From assembly GCA_016713135.1 (NCBI GenBank), contig JADJPR010000004.1, positions 186,001-250,000 on the forward strand: a stretch of 64,000 nucleotides of DNA. The letters run 5' to 3'. Both the position numbers and the translations under genes were made by a program. Positions 8,168 through 19,065 of this stretch are shown here, in pieces (position 1 is the stretch's first letter; every line of letters begins with the position of its first letter). Under the pieces are notes generated by a model. It had not been told where the DNA came from. It did no database searches and saw nothing but the letters and a program-made list of their open reading frames with translations. The DNA is from Rhodanobacteraceae bacterium (lineage in GTDB: Bacteria > Pseudomonadota > Gammaproteobacteria > Xanthomonadales > SZUA-5).

Positions 8168-8354
8168 ACCGCGCGTAGCGGGCCAGCAATGCCTGGGTGC
8201 GCGGGCCTGTGGTCCGCGCTTCCCAAGGACGTGCAGCGCAGCTCCCCATGGCCAGTCGGCCTGCGGATTGTCTGCTGTGCGAACAGCATGCTGACCCCCA
8301 GCCCGAGCTCCCCTTCAGCGATCATGGATGCTCCCCCGTGATCGCTGGATCCTC

Positions 8355-11078
8355 ATGTCTGACTCGCTCGGCACTGCCCGCACCGCCGCGGTGTTTCTGG
8401 AGCTGTCCGAACTTCCCGCTGCGCAGCGGCACGCCCGCCTGGCCGCCTTGCAGGCCGCGGAGCCGGAACTGCATGAGCAAGTCCTGCTGTTGTTGAACCG
8501 CCTTGATGACAGCGCTGCGGAGCCCGGCTTCGTGCTCGCGCTGGGCCAGTCCGAGACGGCACCCGCCATGGCCTGGGCCGGACGGCGGCTGGGACCGTTC
8601 GAGTTGCTGAGCGAAATCGGTCGTGGCGGGATGGGCGCGGTGTGGCGTGCCCAGCGCGTCGATGGTCAATACGCACAACAAGTGGCGATCAAGTTGCTGC
8701 ACACCCACGCCCGGGACGACACCCGTCGACAGGTGCTGCTGGAGCGCTTCCTGCGGGAGCGACAGACGCTCGCCGGGCTCAAGCATCCGCACATCGCAGC
8801 GCTGCTGGACGGTGGGGTCGATGAGCGTGGGCAGCCCTGGTTTGCGCTGGAGCTGGTGGACGGCCTGCCGATCACACGTTACGCCAGCGACCGCCACCTG
8901 GGGCTGGCGGCCCGCCTGCGTCTGCTGTTGCAGGTATGCGATGCGGTGCAGTTTGCCCACCAGAAGCTGATCGTGCATCGCGATCTCAAGCCCGACAATC
9001 TGCTGGTGGACCAGGCCGGCCAGGTCAAGCTGCTGGATTTCGGCATCGTCAAGCTGCTCGACGATGGTTCGGATGGTGCGCAGACGCAGACCGGCGCACG
9101 GGTGTTCACACCCAACTATGCTGCGCCCGAGCAGGTGCAGGGTGGCGGGATCAGTGTCGCCACCGATGTGTATGCGCTGGGTGTGATCCTGTTCGAGCTG
9201 CTGGTAGGCCGACGTCCATTCGTACACAGCGGCGCAGGGCTGCAAATGGCGCAGATCAGCGCCGGCTGGCGTGCCGAGGCACCCTCGCGGGCGCTGGCGC
9301 GTGACAGTGGCTCGACACGTCGAGCGCGTCCGCTACGCGGTGATCTGGACACCATCGTGCTGCGCTGCCTTGCCCACGATCCGCCGCGGCGCTATCCCAC
9401 GGTGCAAGCGCTGGCCGATGATCTGCGTCGCTACCTGGATGGGCAGCCGATTCGCGCACGCCCGGACAGCCGCTCGTATCGGCTCTCCAAGTTTTTGAGC
9501 CGCCATCCATACGGCAGCGCTGCAGCCGTCCTTGGGCTGTGCCTGCTGCTGGGCTTGACCACGGTCAGCGTGCTGCAAGCCCGTCGCGCGCAGCAGCAGA
9601 CCCGTCTGGCCGAAGCCTTCGCCCATCAGTCGCAGATTGATCGCGATCTGGCCATTGCGCAGTCGCAACGACTGGAGCTGATGCAGGAACACTATGCCAG
9701 CGTGATCAACCGGGCCTTGTCTGGTGGCGCCGCGATGACACCGGATGCCTTGCTGGAGATGGCCGGTGACATCAATGCCAGCGTGGCCGCCAATGATCCA
9801 GCGGCTAGGCGTTCGATCGAGCTGGGACAGGCGGAGCTGTTTCTGGTGCGCAATGACTTCAAGCACGCCATCGAATTGCTGGAGGCCATGGGACCGCGGC
9901 GCGAATCCTTGTCCGATCTTGAACAGGTCAATTTTTCAGAAACGCTCGGCGTCAGCTATCTGCGGGTCGGCCGAGTCGACGAAGTGGACGAGGTACTCGA
10001 TGCGGGTGAGCAGGCAGCACAGCGCCTGGGCCCGCGCAAGGACCTGGCTCAGGCGCAATTGAAGATCGTGCGTGCGCAGTGGCTGCGTACCCGCGGAGAG
10101 CCTGCCGCCGCGTTCCAGCAAGCGTTGGCAGCTGCTTCGCTCGTGCGCAATGCGGCCGGGGTCAGTCCCATGCGATACGGACAACTGCTGATCAACGCCG
10201 CGCAGACAGCGATGTTCGCGGGCGAAGTCGACACCGCGCATGATCTGTCCAGCGAGGGGCTGGCGATCTGGAAGCAGGCCGGATTGCAGGGCATGGTCAC
10301 GTTCGCGACCGCCGAAACCGTATTGGGTAATCTGGAATTGCTGGCGGGTCGGCCAGCCGCGGCACTGCAGGTGTTCGAGCGCGTGGCACGGACGGGTGCC
10401 AGTGTCGAAAACATCCCCAGTGCCGCAGCCCGGGAATCCTCGATGGCCAAGGCGCTGGCCCTGCTGGGTCGTGATGATGAAGCACTGGCACTGGCGGAAC
10501 AGGCACAGCAACGCTTCTGCGCAGTGGTTGGAGCAGACACGCTGGACTGTCAGCGCATGCGTATGGTGAAGATTGATGTGGCACAGTGGGCCGGTCGCAC
10601 GAATCTGGCCCGGCGGCAGTTGGCGGTCGTTGAAGCCGCGATCGGGCCCGCACCGCCCGCAGTGATTGCGCACATCCTGCCGGTCAGCCAGGCACTCATC
10701 GCGCTTGCAGAGCGGCCGGACTTGCGCACGGTGCAGCAGTTGCAGCACGCACTGGAGGGCATGGCTGCGCAAGGCGGTGTAGGCCCGCGCAATGCACGTA
10801 GACTGCGCCTGGGTGCTGCCGAACGCTTGTTGGCGGGCGGCCACGAAGCGCTGGCGGTGCAGTTGATGCAATTGGCTCCGCCCGCCGACCCCGCAGCGGC
10901 GCCCATGACTGGGGAGGTGGGCATCGATGCCGCATGGAGCGTGTTGTGGACGGCGAAACTGGCGGGTAATGCCGCTGATCCGGAGGCTCTTCGGACGGCA
11001 TGGGAGGCGTTGCGCACACAGCTCGGTGATGACCACCCAGTCGTCAGGCGCTGGCGCTCAGGCGCCACAGGAGCTTGA
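8355..11078 (+). CDS. Transmembrane Ser/Thr protein kinase with TPR-like C-terminal region
   Basis: A 907-residue protein. Residues ~1-80 are a helical leader. The kinase domain follows, with P-loop IGRGGMG at ~88-94, catalytic-loop HRDLKPDN at ~208-215 and DFG at ~228-230, so all core residues are present. A transmembrane helix lies near 383-408 (AAAVLGLCLLLGLTTVSVL). The remaining ~480 residues are repeated helix pairs of TPR type, probably outside the membrane. This architecture commonly accompanies ECF sigma factors of the ECF_SASP type; one lies convergently 84 bases downstream (11163-11744). The start at 8355 is chosen over 8328 by position of the leader; neither has a strong ribosome site. 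Confidence 0.85.
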   Translation: MSDSLGTARTAAVFLELSELPAAQRHARLAALQAAEPELHEQVLLLLNRLDDSAAEPGFVLALGQSETAPAMAWAGRRLGPFELLSEIGRGGMGAVWRAQRVDGQYAQQVAIKLLHTHARDDTRRQVLLERFLRERQTLAGLKHPHIAALLDGGVDERGQPWFALELVDGLPITRYASDRHLGLAARLRLLLQVCDAVQFAHQKLIVHRDLKPDNLLVDQAGQVKLLDFGIVKLLDDGSDGAQTQTGARVFTPNYAAPEQVQGGGISVATDVYALGVILFELLVGRRPFVHSGAGLQMAQISAGWRAEAPSRALARDSGSTRRARPLRGDLDTIVLRCLAHDPPRRYPTVQALADDLRRYLDGQPIRARPDSRSYRLSKFLSRHPYGSAAAVLGLCLLLGLTTVSVLQARRAQQQTRLAEAFAHQSQIDRDLAIAQSQRLELMQEHYASVINRALSGGAAMTPDALLEMAGDINASVAANDPAARRSIELGQAELFLVRNDFKHAIELLEAMGPRRESLSDLEQVNFSETLGVSYLRVGRVDEVDEVLDAGEQAAQRLGPRKDLAQAQLKIVRAQWLRTRGEPAAAFQQALAAASLVRNAAGVSPMRYGQLLINAAQTAMFAGEVDTAHDLSSEGLAIWKQAGLQGMVTFATAETVLGNLELLAGRPAAALQVFERVARTGASVENIPSAAARESSMAKALALLGRDDEALALAEQAQQRFCAVVGADTLDCQRMRMVKIDVAQWAGRTNLARRQLAVVEAAIGPAPPAVIAHILPVSQALIALAERPDLRTVQQLQHALEGMAAQGGVGPRNARRLRLGAAERLLAGGHEALAVQLMQLAPPADPAAAPMTGEVGIDAAWSVLWTAKLAGNAADPEALRTAWEALRTQLGDDHPVVRRWRSGATGA

Positions 11079-11162
11079 TTCAGGAGCAATGGACGTGACA
11101 CACGCCGCGTATTCTGGCCGGCATTCGAATCGACCCCAGGAAACGATCGCCCCGCGATGCCA

Positions 11163-11744
11163 TCAAGCTGCCAGCCAGTGCTGCACCAGCACACAGGCAG
11201 CGCGATAGTCGCGGCGCACCGTGATGTCGGTCATCGCCAACAGCTGGGCGATCTGTTTCAGCTCCAGTCCAGCCAGCACTCGCAGTTCGAAAACTTCAGC
11301 CTTGCGCGCATCGGCCTCGCGCAATCGATCCAGCAGATCGTCAAACATCACGATGTCGCAGGGCGTTTGCGGATCCCTGAGGTCCAGTCCGGTCAGCGTC
11401 ACCCGCGTCAGATCACCGCCGTGGCGCTGCGCATCCTTGAAGCGCACCCGGTCCAGCAAGATCTGCCGCATCGCCAGTACCGTCAATCGATACAGATGGC
11501 GTTGCCCTTCCAGATTCCCGGCGTGCTGCTGCAGCTTGAGGAAGGCCTCATGCACCAGCCCGGTCGTATTGAGCGTGCCGCCGTGCTGTCCGGCCAACAA
11601 CTGATGCGCACGCGGTTTGAGCTGGGCATAGATCGTGCCGAACAAGGCCACATCCGCCGCGCTCAGACCACGCGTGCACCGCAGCTCCGGCAGTGGGTCA
11701 GCAGGGATCGCAGGATCCGCGTCGGTTGTATCCAAGGAGGCCAT
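11163..11744 (-). CDS. ECF-type RNA polymerase sigma factor (ECF_SASP-like)
   Basis: A 193-residue sigma-70 family factor. Region 2 spans ~45-105 (LLAGQHGGTLNTTGLVHEAFLKL, then RHLYRLTVLAMRQILLDRVR), with the TLNTTxLVHEAFLKL signature of the family named sigma-70 ECF / SASP in Pfam and TIGRFAM. Region 4 is ~140-190 (VFELRVLAGLELKQIAQLL, then TVRRDYRAA). It presumably directs transcription in response to the convergent kinase, by analogy with other ECF-kinase neighbours. The ATG at 11744 has GGAG only 2 bases upstream, so the true start may be slightly different. Confidence 0.85.
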   Translation of the reverse strand: MASLDTTDADPAIPADPLPELRCTRGLSAADVALFGTIYAQLKPRAHQLLAGQHGGTLNTTGLVHEAFLKLQQHAGNLEGQRHLYRLTVLAMRQILLDRVRFKDAQRHGGDLTRVTLTGLDLRDPQTPCDIVMFDDLLDRLREADARKAEVFELRVLAGLELKQIAQLLAMTDITVRRDYRAACVLVQHWLAA

Positions 11745-11875
11745 GACTCCGTTTTGCAGTGCACCGGCCGCTTGGCTGGGTCGGATCGAGGAACGGGTAT
11801 GCCGCACTGCGGATGCGCAGAGCGGCGGTCCGCAGCGGTTGCTGTGATTGCGCGCAATAGACACACGCACACGCG

Positions 11876-11994
11876 CCGAAAGCATAGCCCGGGTCTTGCC
11901 CGCAGAGCCAAGCGCGGCGTACACAGCGGGACCGGCAGGGATGCACACCCGTGGGCGTTGGTTGGTACCCGTACTGAGCGGGCTTGCGTCACAT
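11876..11994 (-). pseudogene. Frameshifted 5' fragment of a Y1-type transposase
   Basis: The minus strand reads (GTG)TQARSVRVPTNAHG, then in a shifted frame SRCVRRAWLCGQDP, clearly related to the fragment at 4697-4807. It ends at the same point after LCGQDP. A frameshift near the NAHG segment and loss of the 3' part make it nonfunctional. The rest of the gap (11745-12283) holds a short imperfect direct repeat of GTGTCCTCGATTCG near 12070-12105 and otherwise nothing I recognise. Confidence 0.55.
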
Positions 11995-12283
11995 GCAGCG
12001 CATGCGCGGCCGGATTGGCGTGGGCTGTCGGAAATTGCCGACGGGCGCGTCCGAAATCTGCGGATTTGTGCGTGTCCTCGATTCGGCGGTGTGTGTCCTC
12101 GATTCGACGTGCTCGCTTTGGGCACTGAAGTCGCGAGTACCTGGCCTTCGATTGTGGACAGGCCTTGTCCAGAATCGCGACGCGCGTTCGGTGTGGCCTC
12201 AGTCGAAGGCTGGATAATCAACGACCTGCGTGATGGCTCGGTAATTGCTACGGGCCGGCAGCCCAACCAGTACCGAGGGATTC

Positions 12284-14731
12284 ATGCAACGAACGACTGC
12301 ACGAGCGGCGACGATGGCTTCGGTTCGGGGGGCGCTGATCCGCGAGCTGACCCTGTCGATTCGCGGCCTGCTGAAGAACTGGGGCTTCGCGCTCGGCACC
12401 ACGCTCGTACTCGCGCTGGCCATCGGCGCCAACGCCGCGATGTTCTCGATCGTCAACACAGTCTTGCTGCAACCGCTCGCGTATCCGGATGCAGAGCGGA
12501 TCGTTGCGGTCGAGACCTACTGGGCGAACAGCGGACGCGCCAGCCCGGATGTGTCAACGCCGGACTTCGCCGACTGGCAGGCGCAGAACGACGCGTTCGA
12601 AGCCATGGCCTACTACGGTGGCGAGAAGGATGTCGCCATCGTCGTCGGCGATCGCGCCGAGTTTGCCAACGACATGTATGTCTCGCGGGATTTCTTTGCC
12701 GTGTTCGGCCAGTCGCCAGCGGCCGGGCGGCTGCTCACGGAGCAGGATGCCCCGGCTGACGACGCGCCGCCGACGGTGGTCGTCGTGCGCCATGGCTGGG
12801 CGCTGGCGCACTTCGGCAGCGCGCAGGCCGCGGTGGGCCAAACCATCGTGGTCTATGGCTCGCCGATGCAAATCGTCGGCGTGGCCGCGCCCGGGTTCAG
12901 CTACCCCGATGCCACCGACCTGTGGGCGGCGTGGCGCAGCACCGGTACCGAGCGCAGCGCGGCCGACTTCCAGGTGGTCGGCAAGCTCAAGGCCAGCGTG
13001 CCGTTGGCCAGCGCACAGGCGCAGATGCGCACCATTGGCGAAAACCTGGCTGCGAAGCACCCGGAAAACCGGCTCAAGTCGGTGGCGCTGGTGCCGTTGC
13101 AGGAGCGACTCACCGGCGGCGTCCAGAACATGCTGCTGATGCTGATGGGCGCGGTGATCCTGGTTTTGCTGATCGCCTGCGTGAATGTCTCCAGCCTGCT
13201 GCTGGTGCGCGCATCGGGGCGGACGCGTGAGATGGCCTTGCGCGCGGCCCTGGGCGCGAGCCGCGGCCGGCTGGTGCTGCAACTGCTGACCGAGAGCTGC
13301 GTGCTCGGGGTGTTAGCGGCGACCGTGGGCCTGGTGCTGGCGTCCGCCTTCCTGTGGGCATTGCTGGCCTGGCTGCCGGCCGACCTGCCGCGCCTGAGTG
13401 AGGTGCGCATCGATGCACCGGTGGTGCTGTTCGCCTATGGCCTGTCGCTGGTTTCGCTGGTGGTCTTTGGCTTGCTGCCCGCCCTGCATGCCTCCCGGCT
13501 GGACCTGTCGCACGCGCTGCGGCAGGGTGATGGCGGCAAGGGCACGACGGTGGCGGGCAGCCAGGGTCTGCGTTCGGGGCAGGTGATCGCGCAGGTCGCG
13601 CTGTCCGTGGTGCTTCTGGTGACGGCCGGCCTGCTGCTGCGATCCTTCCAGGAGCTGCAACGGGTAGATGTCGGCTTCGCCACCGAGCGGGTGATGGTGG
13701 CCTACACCCAGTACCCGACCAATTCCGACGAGGACCGGCGCAAGCGCATCGGCTTCTACGCGGATGTGATCGACCGGCTGCGGGCGGAGCCCGGCATCTC
13801 GGCGGCGGCCGGTGTGGCCTTCCTGCCGATGGGCCGGGAGCGCCGGCCGGCCCGCGAGTACCTGGTCGAAGGCATGCCGGACGAGCTTCCGGGAGCGCGG
13901 CCCAAGGCCGAGTTCAACGCGATCACGCCCGGATACTTCCACGCGCTGGAGATTCCGCTGCACGCCGGGAGGGACTTCTCGCGCGCGGACACGGCGGAGA
14001 CACCGCCGGTGGTGATCGTCAACGAGACCTTGGCGCGCACCACGTTTCCGGGCGAGTCTCCGCTGGGCAAGCGCATTCGTCCGGGTCCCAACGCGCCGTG
14101 GATGGAGATCGTCGGCGTGGTCGGCGACACCCGCTGGCAGGATCCGGACCGGCCACCCCCTGCGGTGTTGTATGCAGCGTCGATGCAGGGCGTCGGTGGG
14201 TCGCTGTCGATCATCGCGCGGACCTCGCTGCCCGAGGCCTCGCTCACCGGGGTTGTGCGCAGCATCCTGCACGCTGCCGGTCCGGACGTGCCGGCGCGAT
14301 TCGAGTCGATGCAGCAGATGTTCGCGGGTGCGATCGCCCACCCGCGCTTTCGCGCCCAGTTGATCGGCGTGTTCGCCGGCGTCGCTGCCATGCTGGCGGC
14401 GGTCGGCATTTTCAGCGTGCTTGCGCATCTGGTCGGGCAACGCTCCCGGGAAATCGCGGTCCGTCGCGCGGTCGGCGCGCGGGCCGTCGACGTTGTGCGC
14501 ATGGTCGTCGGCCGGGGTCTGAAGCTGGTCGTGCTCGGTCTGGTGCTCGGATCGCTCGGAGCGCTTGCAGCGGGACAGCTGCTGAGCGGACTGCTCTACG
14601 GCATCAGCCCGTGGGATGTCGGCGCGTTTGCGGGTGCGTTGTCGGCGCTATCGGTCGCGGCACTGCTGGCCATGCTGGTTCCCGCCATCCGGGCGACCAC
14701 CATCGCGCCAATCGCGGCCCTGCAGCAGTAG
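12284..14731 (+). CDS. ABC transporter permease of the MacB/ADOP type
   Basis: An 815-residue membrane protein with duplicated architecture: N-terminal helix (~28-48), periplasmic MacB-like domain, FtsX domain 1 from ~290 (VILVLLIACVNVSSLLLVRA, then REMALRAALGASRGRL), a second periplasmic domain, and FtsX domain 2 at ~695-814 (REIAVRRAVGARAVDV). This length and 4+4 helix layout fit the ADOP (acidobacterial duplicated orphan permease) group. No ATPase gene is adjacent, as usual for that group. GAGGGA five bases before the ATG at 12284 supports this start. The substrate is unknown; the family covers macrolide or peptide export and lipoprotein handling. Confidence 0.85.
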   Translation: MQRTTARAATMASVRGALIRELTLSIRGLLKNWGFALGTTLVLALAIGANAAMFSIVNTVLLQPLAYPDAERIVAVETYWANSGRASPDVSTPDFADWQAQNDAFEAMAYYGGEKDVAIVVGDRAEFANDMYVSRDFFAVFGQSPAAGRLLTEQDAPADDAPPTVVVVRHGWALAHFGSAQAAVGQTIVVYGSPMQIVGVAAPGFSYPDATDLWAAWRSTGTERSAADFQVVGKLKASVPLASAQAQMRTIGENLAAKHPENRLKSVALVPLQERLTGGVQNMLLMLMGAVILVLLIACVNVSSLLLVRASGRTREMALRAALGASRGRLVLQLLTESCVLGVLAATVGLVLASAFLWALLAWLPADLPRLSEVRIDAPVVLFAYGLSLVSLVVFGLLPALHASRLDLSHALRQGDGGKGTTVAGSQGLRSGQVIAQVALSVVLLVTAGLLLRSFQELQRVDVGFATERVMVAYTQYPTNSDEDRRKRIGFYADVIDRLRAEPGISAAAGVAFLPMGRERRPAREYLVEGMPDELPGARPKAEFNAITPGYFHALEIPLHAGRDFSRADTAETPPVVIVNETLARTTFPGESPLGKRIRPGPNAPWMEIVGVVGDTRWQDPDRPPPAVLYAASMQGVGGSLSIIARTSLPEASLTGVVRSILHAAGPDVPARFESMQQMFAGAIAHPRFRAQLIGVFAGVAAMLAAVGIFSVLAHLVGQRSREIAVRRAVGARAVDVVRMVVGRGLKLVVLGLVLGSLGALAAGQLLSGLLYGISPWDVGAFAGALSALSVAALLAMLVPAIRATTIAPIAALQQ

Positions 14732-14861
14732 TCGCAGGGCGCCGCGCGTCATTGCCGCACGGCAGGGCCGGACGATGCGGGCGTGAGGACCCGGCCGGCT
14801 TCTTTGGTCGCGTTGTCGCATGTCGAGCTTAAAGCGCGCGCAAGTGGACCCGGCGCTGACC

Positions 14862-15500
14862 TCAGGCCCCGACCAGCCCCTCGCGCTCGATGAACGCCAC
14901 CACCTGGTCCAGCCCTTGCTGGCGGCGCAGATCGGTCATCACGAAGGGCTTGTCGCCGCGCATGCGCAGGGTGTCGCTGCGCATGATCTCGAGGTTGGCA
15001 CCGACGTGTGGGGCGAGGTCGGTCTTGTTGATCACCAGCAGGTCCGAGCGGGTGATGCCGGGGCCGCCCTTGCGCGGGATTTTCTCGCCGCCGGCCACGT
15101 CGATCACGTAGATCGTCAGGTCGGACAATTCGGGCGAAAAAGTCGCGGCGAGGTTGTCGCCGCCAGATTCGATGAACACGATGTCGGCATCGGGGAATAC
15201 CTCGAGCATGCGTTCGATCGCCTCCAAGTTGATCGAGGCATCCTCGCGGATCGCGGTGTGCGGGCAGCCGCCGGTTTCCACGCCGAGGATCCGCTCTGGC
15301 GGCAGGGCGCCGGAGACCGTCAGCAGGCGCTGGTCTTCCTTGGTGTAGATGTCGTTGGTGATGGCGACCAGGTCATGCCGCGCGCGCATCGCTTTGCACA
15401 GCATCTCCAGCAGGGTGGTCTTGCCCGAACCCACCGGGCCGCCGATGCCGACGCGCAGCGGGGGCAGGGGACGGGTGCGGCGCTGGCTCCAGTGCGACAT
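14862..15500 (-). CDS. ureG: Urease accessory GTPase UreG
   Basis: A 212-residue SIMIBI-class GTPase that powers insertion of nickel into urease within the UreDFG complex. Visible motifs: P-loop GGPVGSGKT at 20-28, metal-binding CPH (GGCPHTAIRED), ESGGDNL, and NKTDLAPHVG for guanine recognition. The start at 15500 has GAGG a few bases upstream, placed so that it overlaps the end of ureF; an ATG two codons earlier is also possible. It is the last gene of the minus-strand urease operon and converges on the ADOP permease. Confidence 0.97.
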   Translation of the reverse strand: MSHWSQRRTRPLPPLRVGIGGPVGSGKTTLLEMLCKAMRARHDLVAITNDIYTKEDQRLLTVSGALPPERILGVETGGCPHTAIREDASINLEAIERMLEVFPDADIVFIESGGDNLAATFSPELSDLTIYVIDVAGGEKIPRKGGPGITRSDLLVINKTDLAPHVGANLEIMRSDTLRMRGDKPFVMTDLRRQQGLDQVVAFIEREGLVGA

Positions 15501-15508
15501 GGGCATCC

Positions 15509-16372
15509 TCAGGAACGGAACAATCGGGAGTACTGGGTTTCGTGCTGCGCCGAGCGGATCGCCAGCATCGGCGCGAAGTGGGTGATGATGTCCTCGCCGG
15601 TCGTCATCGCTTGCGCGATCGCTGCCGGCAGCCGCAGCCCCAGTCGCCGCAACAGCGCCTGGCCCTGGGTCTGGCCGAGCGGCACCAGCTTGACTGCGGC
15701 GGTGCTGAGGTTTTCCAACAGGCCCCAGCCCGCGGCGTGCAGGCCGATGGCCGGCGTGAGCCCGAGCGCGCGCGCCGCCAGCGCATGCGCAGTGGCGTAG
15801 GCAAGCGGTTGCAGCGCGGCCAGCGCCAGCAACTGGTCCGGGCGCAGTGCCGGCAAGGCCGGCAGCGCAAGCAGCCATTGGCGCAGCGAATGGCCGGTCT
15901 GGGTGCATTCGAGCAGCAACTCGCTGCTCTCGCGTACGGCCAGCACGCGGTCGTTGAGCGCATGCAATTCGCCCAGTTCCGCCGATTCCCACGCGGCATG
16001 GGCGCGCAGCCACAAGGGTGCGTCACCGCGTGCCCAGCAGAGGTCGAGGTAATCACCGATCCAGCGCTCGGCGCCGGCGGCATCGTGCACCACGCCGGAT
16101 TCCACCGCGGCTTCCAGACCGAGCGAATGGCTGAAGGCGCCGATGGGAAGGGCGGCGGAGGCGAGTTGCAGCAGGCCGGGGAGGCAGGCTGGATCGAGGT
16201 CCGCGGCGCTGGGTGGGAGCGGGCTCCGCCCGCGATCTGTCGCCGATTGCGTCAAGAGATCGCGGGCGGAGCCCGCTCCCACAGGGGCGCACACCCGAGT
16301 TCGAGGCGGGCCGCCCCGCAGCACGGAAAGGCGCCGATTAGCCGGCACCCGGCCCAGGCTGCGCCGGGTCAT
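15509..16372 (-). CDS. ureF: Urease accessory protein UreF with a palindromic-repeat-encoded N-terminal extension
   Basis: A helical chaperone bridging UreD and UreG during nickel insertion. The family-like part starts at about residue 64 (LPGLLQLASAALPIGAFSHS) and runs to the end with the usual ~225 residues. The first ~55 residues are not UreF-like: residues 31-54 are encoded by a perfect 26-base inverted repeat (16213-16282) giving VGAGSARDLLTQSATDRGRS. No ATG, GTG or TTG lies between the repeat and the core, so the start must be at or before it; 16372 is the best candidate and overlaps the ureE stop by 4 bases. Family identity is certain, the start less so. Confidence 0.9.
   Translation of the reverse strand: MTRRSLGRVPANRRLSVLRGGPPRTRVCAPVGAGSARDLLTQSATDRGRSPLPPSAADLDPACLPGLLQLASAALPIGAFSHSLGLEAAVESGVVHDAAGAERWIGDYLDLCWARGDAPLWLRAHAAWESAELGELHALNDRVLAVRESSELLLECTQTGHSLRQWLLALPALPALRPDQLLALAALQPLAYATAHALAARALGLTPAIGLHAAGWGLLENLSTAAVKLVPLGQTQGQALLRRLGLRLPAAIAQAMTTGEDIITHFAPMLAIRSAQHETQYSRLFRS
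16213..16282. repeat. Palindromic repeat inside the ureF reading frame
   Basis: Perfect 26-base arms (GTGGGAGCGGGCTCCGCC and onward; 16213-16238 and 16257-16282) with an 18-base loop. It is read in frame in ureF. Close relatives are inside sufD (23908-23980) and between rlmI and lgt (62415-62487). Confidence 0.9.
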
Positions 16373-16935
16373 GACGCTCGATCCTGATCCGCTTTCGCTT
16401 CCGGATGCGGATGCGGATGCGGATGCGGGTGGTCGTGATGCGCGAACAGTGCCTGCGCGAGGCGGTGATCGTCGGCGAAGGTGGCGTCGTGACCATGCCG
16501 ATGGCCGCCGCCGTAGGCGCCGGATTCCGGTTGGAACGGCAGCATGGCGGGTTCGCAGTGCACGCCGATCTGCGCCAGCATCGCCTCCAGCACGGGGTCC
16601 GGTTCGATCGCGAGATAGCCTGCGCCGACCTCGACCGCGACATGCCGGTTGCCCAAGTGATACGCGGCACGCGCCAACGTGGTGGCGTCGTCCGAGCGGA
16701 TCCGCACCACGGTCTCCGCCGCGGCGCAGACCTCGAAGCGCCGGCCGTCGTCCGCGACCAACTGGTCGCCCGGTTCCAGCGTCGTCCCCGGTGGCAGCGC
16801 GATGCCCAGCTCCAACCCGTCTACCAGGATGCGCTGGCGGCTCCGCCGTCGCTGCGCCGCCGTGAGTTCCAGCGCGTGGGCGGCGAGTGCGTCGGGTGGA
16901 CAGTCGGCGGCGGGGATGCGGGTGCGGATGAGCAT
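16369..16935 (-). CDS. ureE: Urease nickel metallochaperone UreE
   Basis: A 188-residue protein. The N-terminal domain (~1-75) and a C-terminal metal-binding domain containing GNRHVAVEV, the conserved family motif, deliver Ni2+ to the UreDFG-apourease complex. The tail (~166-188) is a His-rich repeat (HHDHPHPHPHP) typical of nickel-storing UreE proteins. The ATG at 16935 is chosen; a TTG further up would add residues encoded by a GTGAGTG repeat. There is no good ribosome site at 16935 because the upstream DNA is that repeat, so translation may be weak or coupled. Confidence 0.93.
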   Translation of the reverse strand: MLIRTRIPAADCPPDALAAHALELTAAQRRRSRQRILVDGLELGIALPPGTTLEPGDQLVADDGRRFEVCAAAETVVRIRSDDATTLARAAYHLGNRHVAVEVGAGYLAIEPDPVLEAMLAQIGVHCEPAMLPFQPESGAYGGGHRHGHDATFADDHRLAQALFAHHDHPHPHPHPHPEAKADQDRAS

Positions 16936-16938
16936 GGA

Positions 16939-17059
16939 GGTGAGTGGTGAGTAGTGAGTAAGCGCCGGCAAGTGCGGCAGGTCAATTCGTGTTGTTTCAG
17001 GTCTCCAGCAAACGCCCGGCCATGCCGGCTGCTACTCACCACTCACCATTCACCACTCA

Positions 17060-17061
<2 letters not shown>
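16939..17061. repeat. Inverted array of GTGAGTG-type units between ureC and ureE
   Basis: The left arm (16939-16959) and right arm (17034-17061) are built from GTGAGTG/GTGAATG units in opposite orientation around a ~75-base spacer. The array fills the whole ureC-ureE gap and sits directly upstream of the ureE start. Confidence 0.8.
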
Positions 17062-18756
<1,695 letters not shown>

Positions 18757-18760
<4 letters not shown>

Positions 18761-19065
18761 GGCAACTCGCCCATCACCGCACCGGCGAAGCCGTACACCT
18801 TGCGCGCACCCGCCATGGCGACCAGTTCCACCGTGCGCGCCTGCCCGGGCTCGAAGCGCACCGCGGTGCCGGCCGCGATGTTCAGGCGGAAGCCCAGGCT
18901 GGCGGCGCGGTCGAAATCGAGGGCGCTGTTGGCCTCGAAGAAGTGGTAGTGCGAGCCGACCTGGATCGGGCGGTCGCCGGTGTTGGCGACCGTCAGCGCG
19001 CGCGTCGCGCGGCCCGCGTTGAGTTCGATTTCGCCCGCTTCGACGAGGACTTCGCCCGGAATCAC
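18757..19065 (-). CDS. ureB: Urease beta subunit UreB
   Basis: A 102-residue structural subunit, starting with GTG at 19065 (MIPGEVLVEAGEIELN) and containing the family motif VGSHYHFFEANSALDFDR. It packs with UreA and UreC in the (ABC)3 trimer. The GTG start overlaps the TGA stop of the preceding small membrane-protein gene, and its own stop overlaps the ureC start. Length matches standalone UreB proteins. Confidence 0.97.

Noticed and set aside
12065..12110. Short direct repeat of GTGTCCTCGATTCG
   Set aside because: Two copies only, no gene or element context; noted in the gap description but not enough for a finding.
14732..14861. A terminator between the ADOP permease and ureG
   Set aside because: Only weak GC stems without a following T run on either strand.
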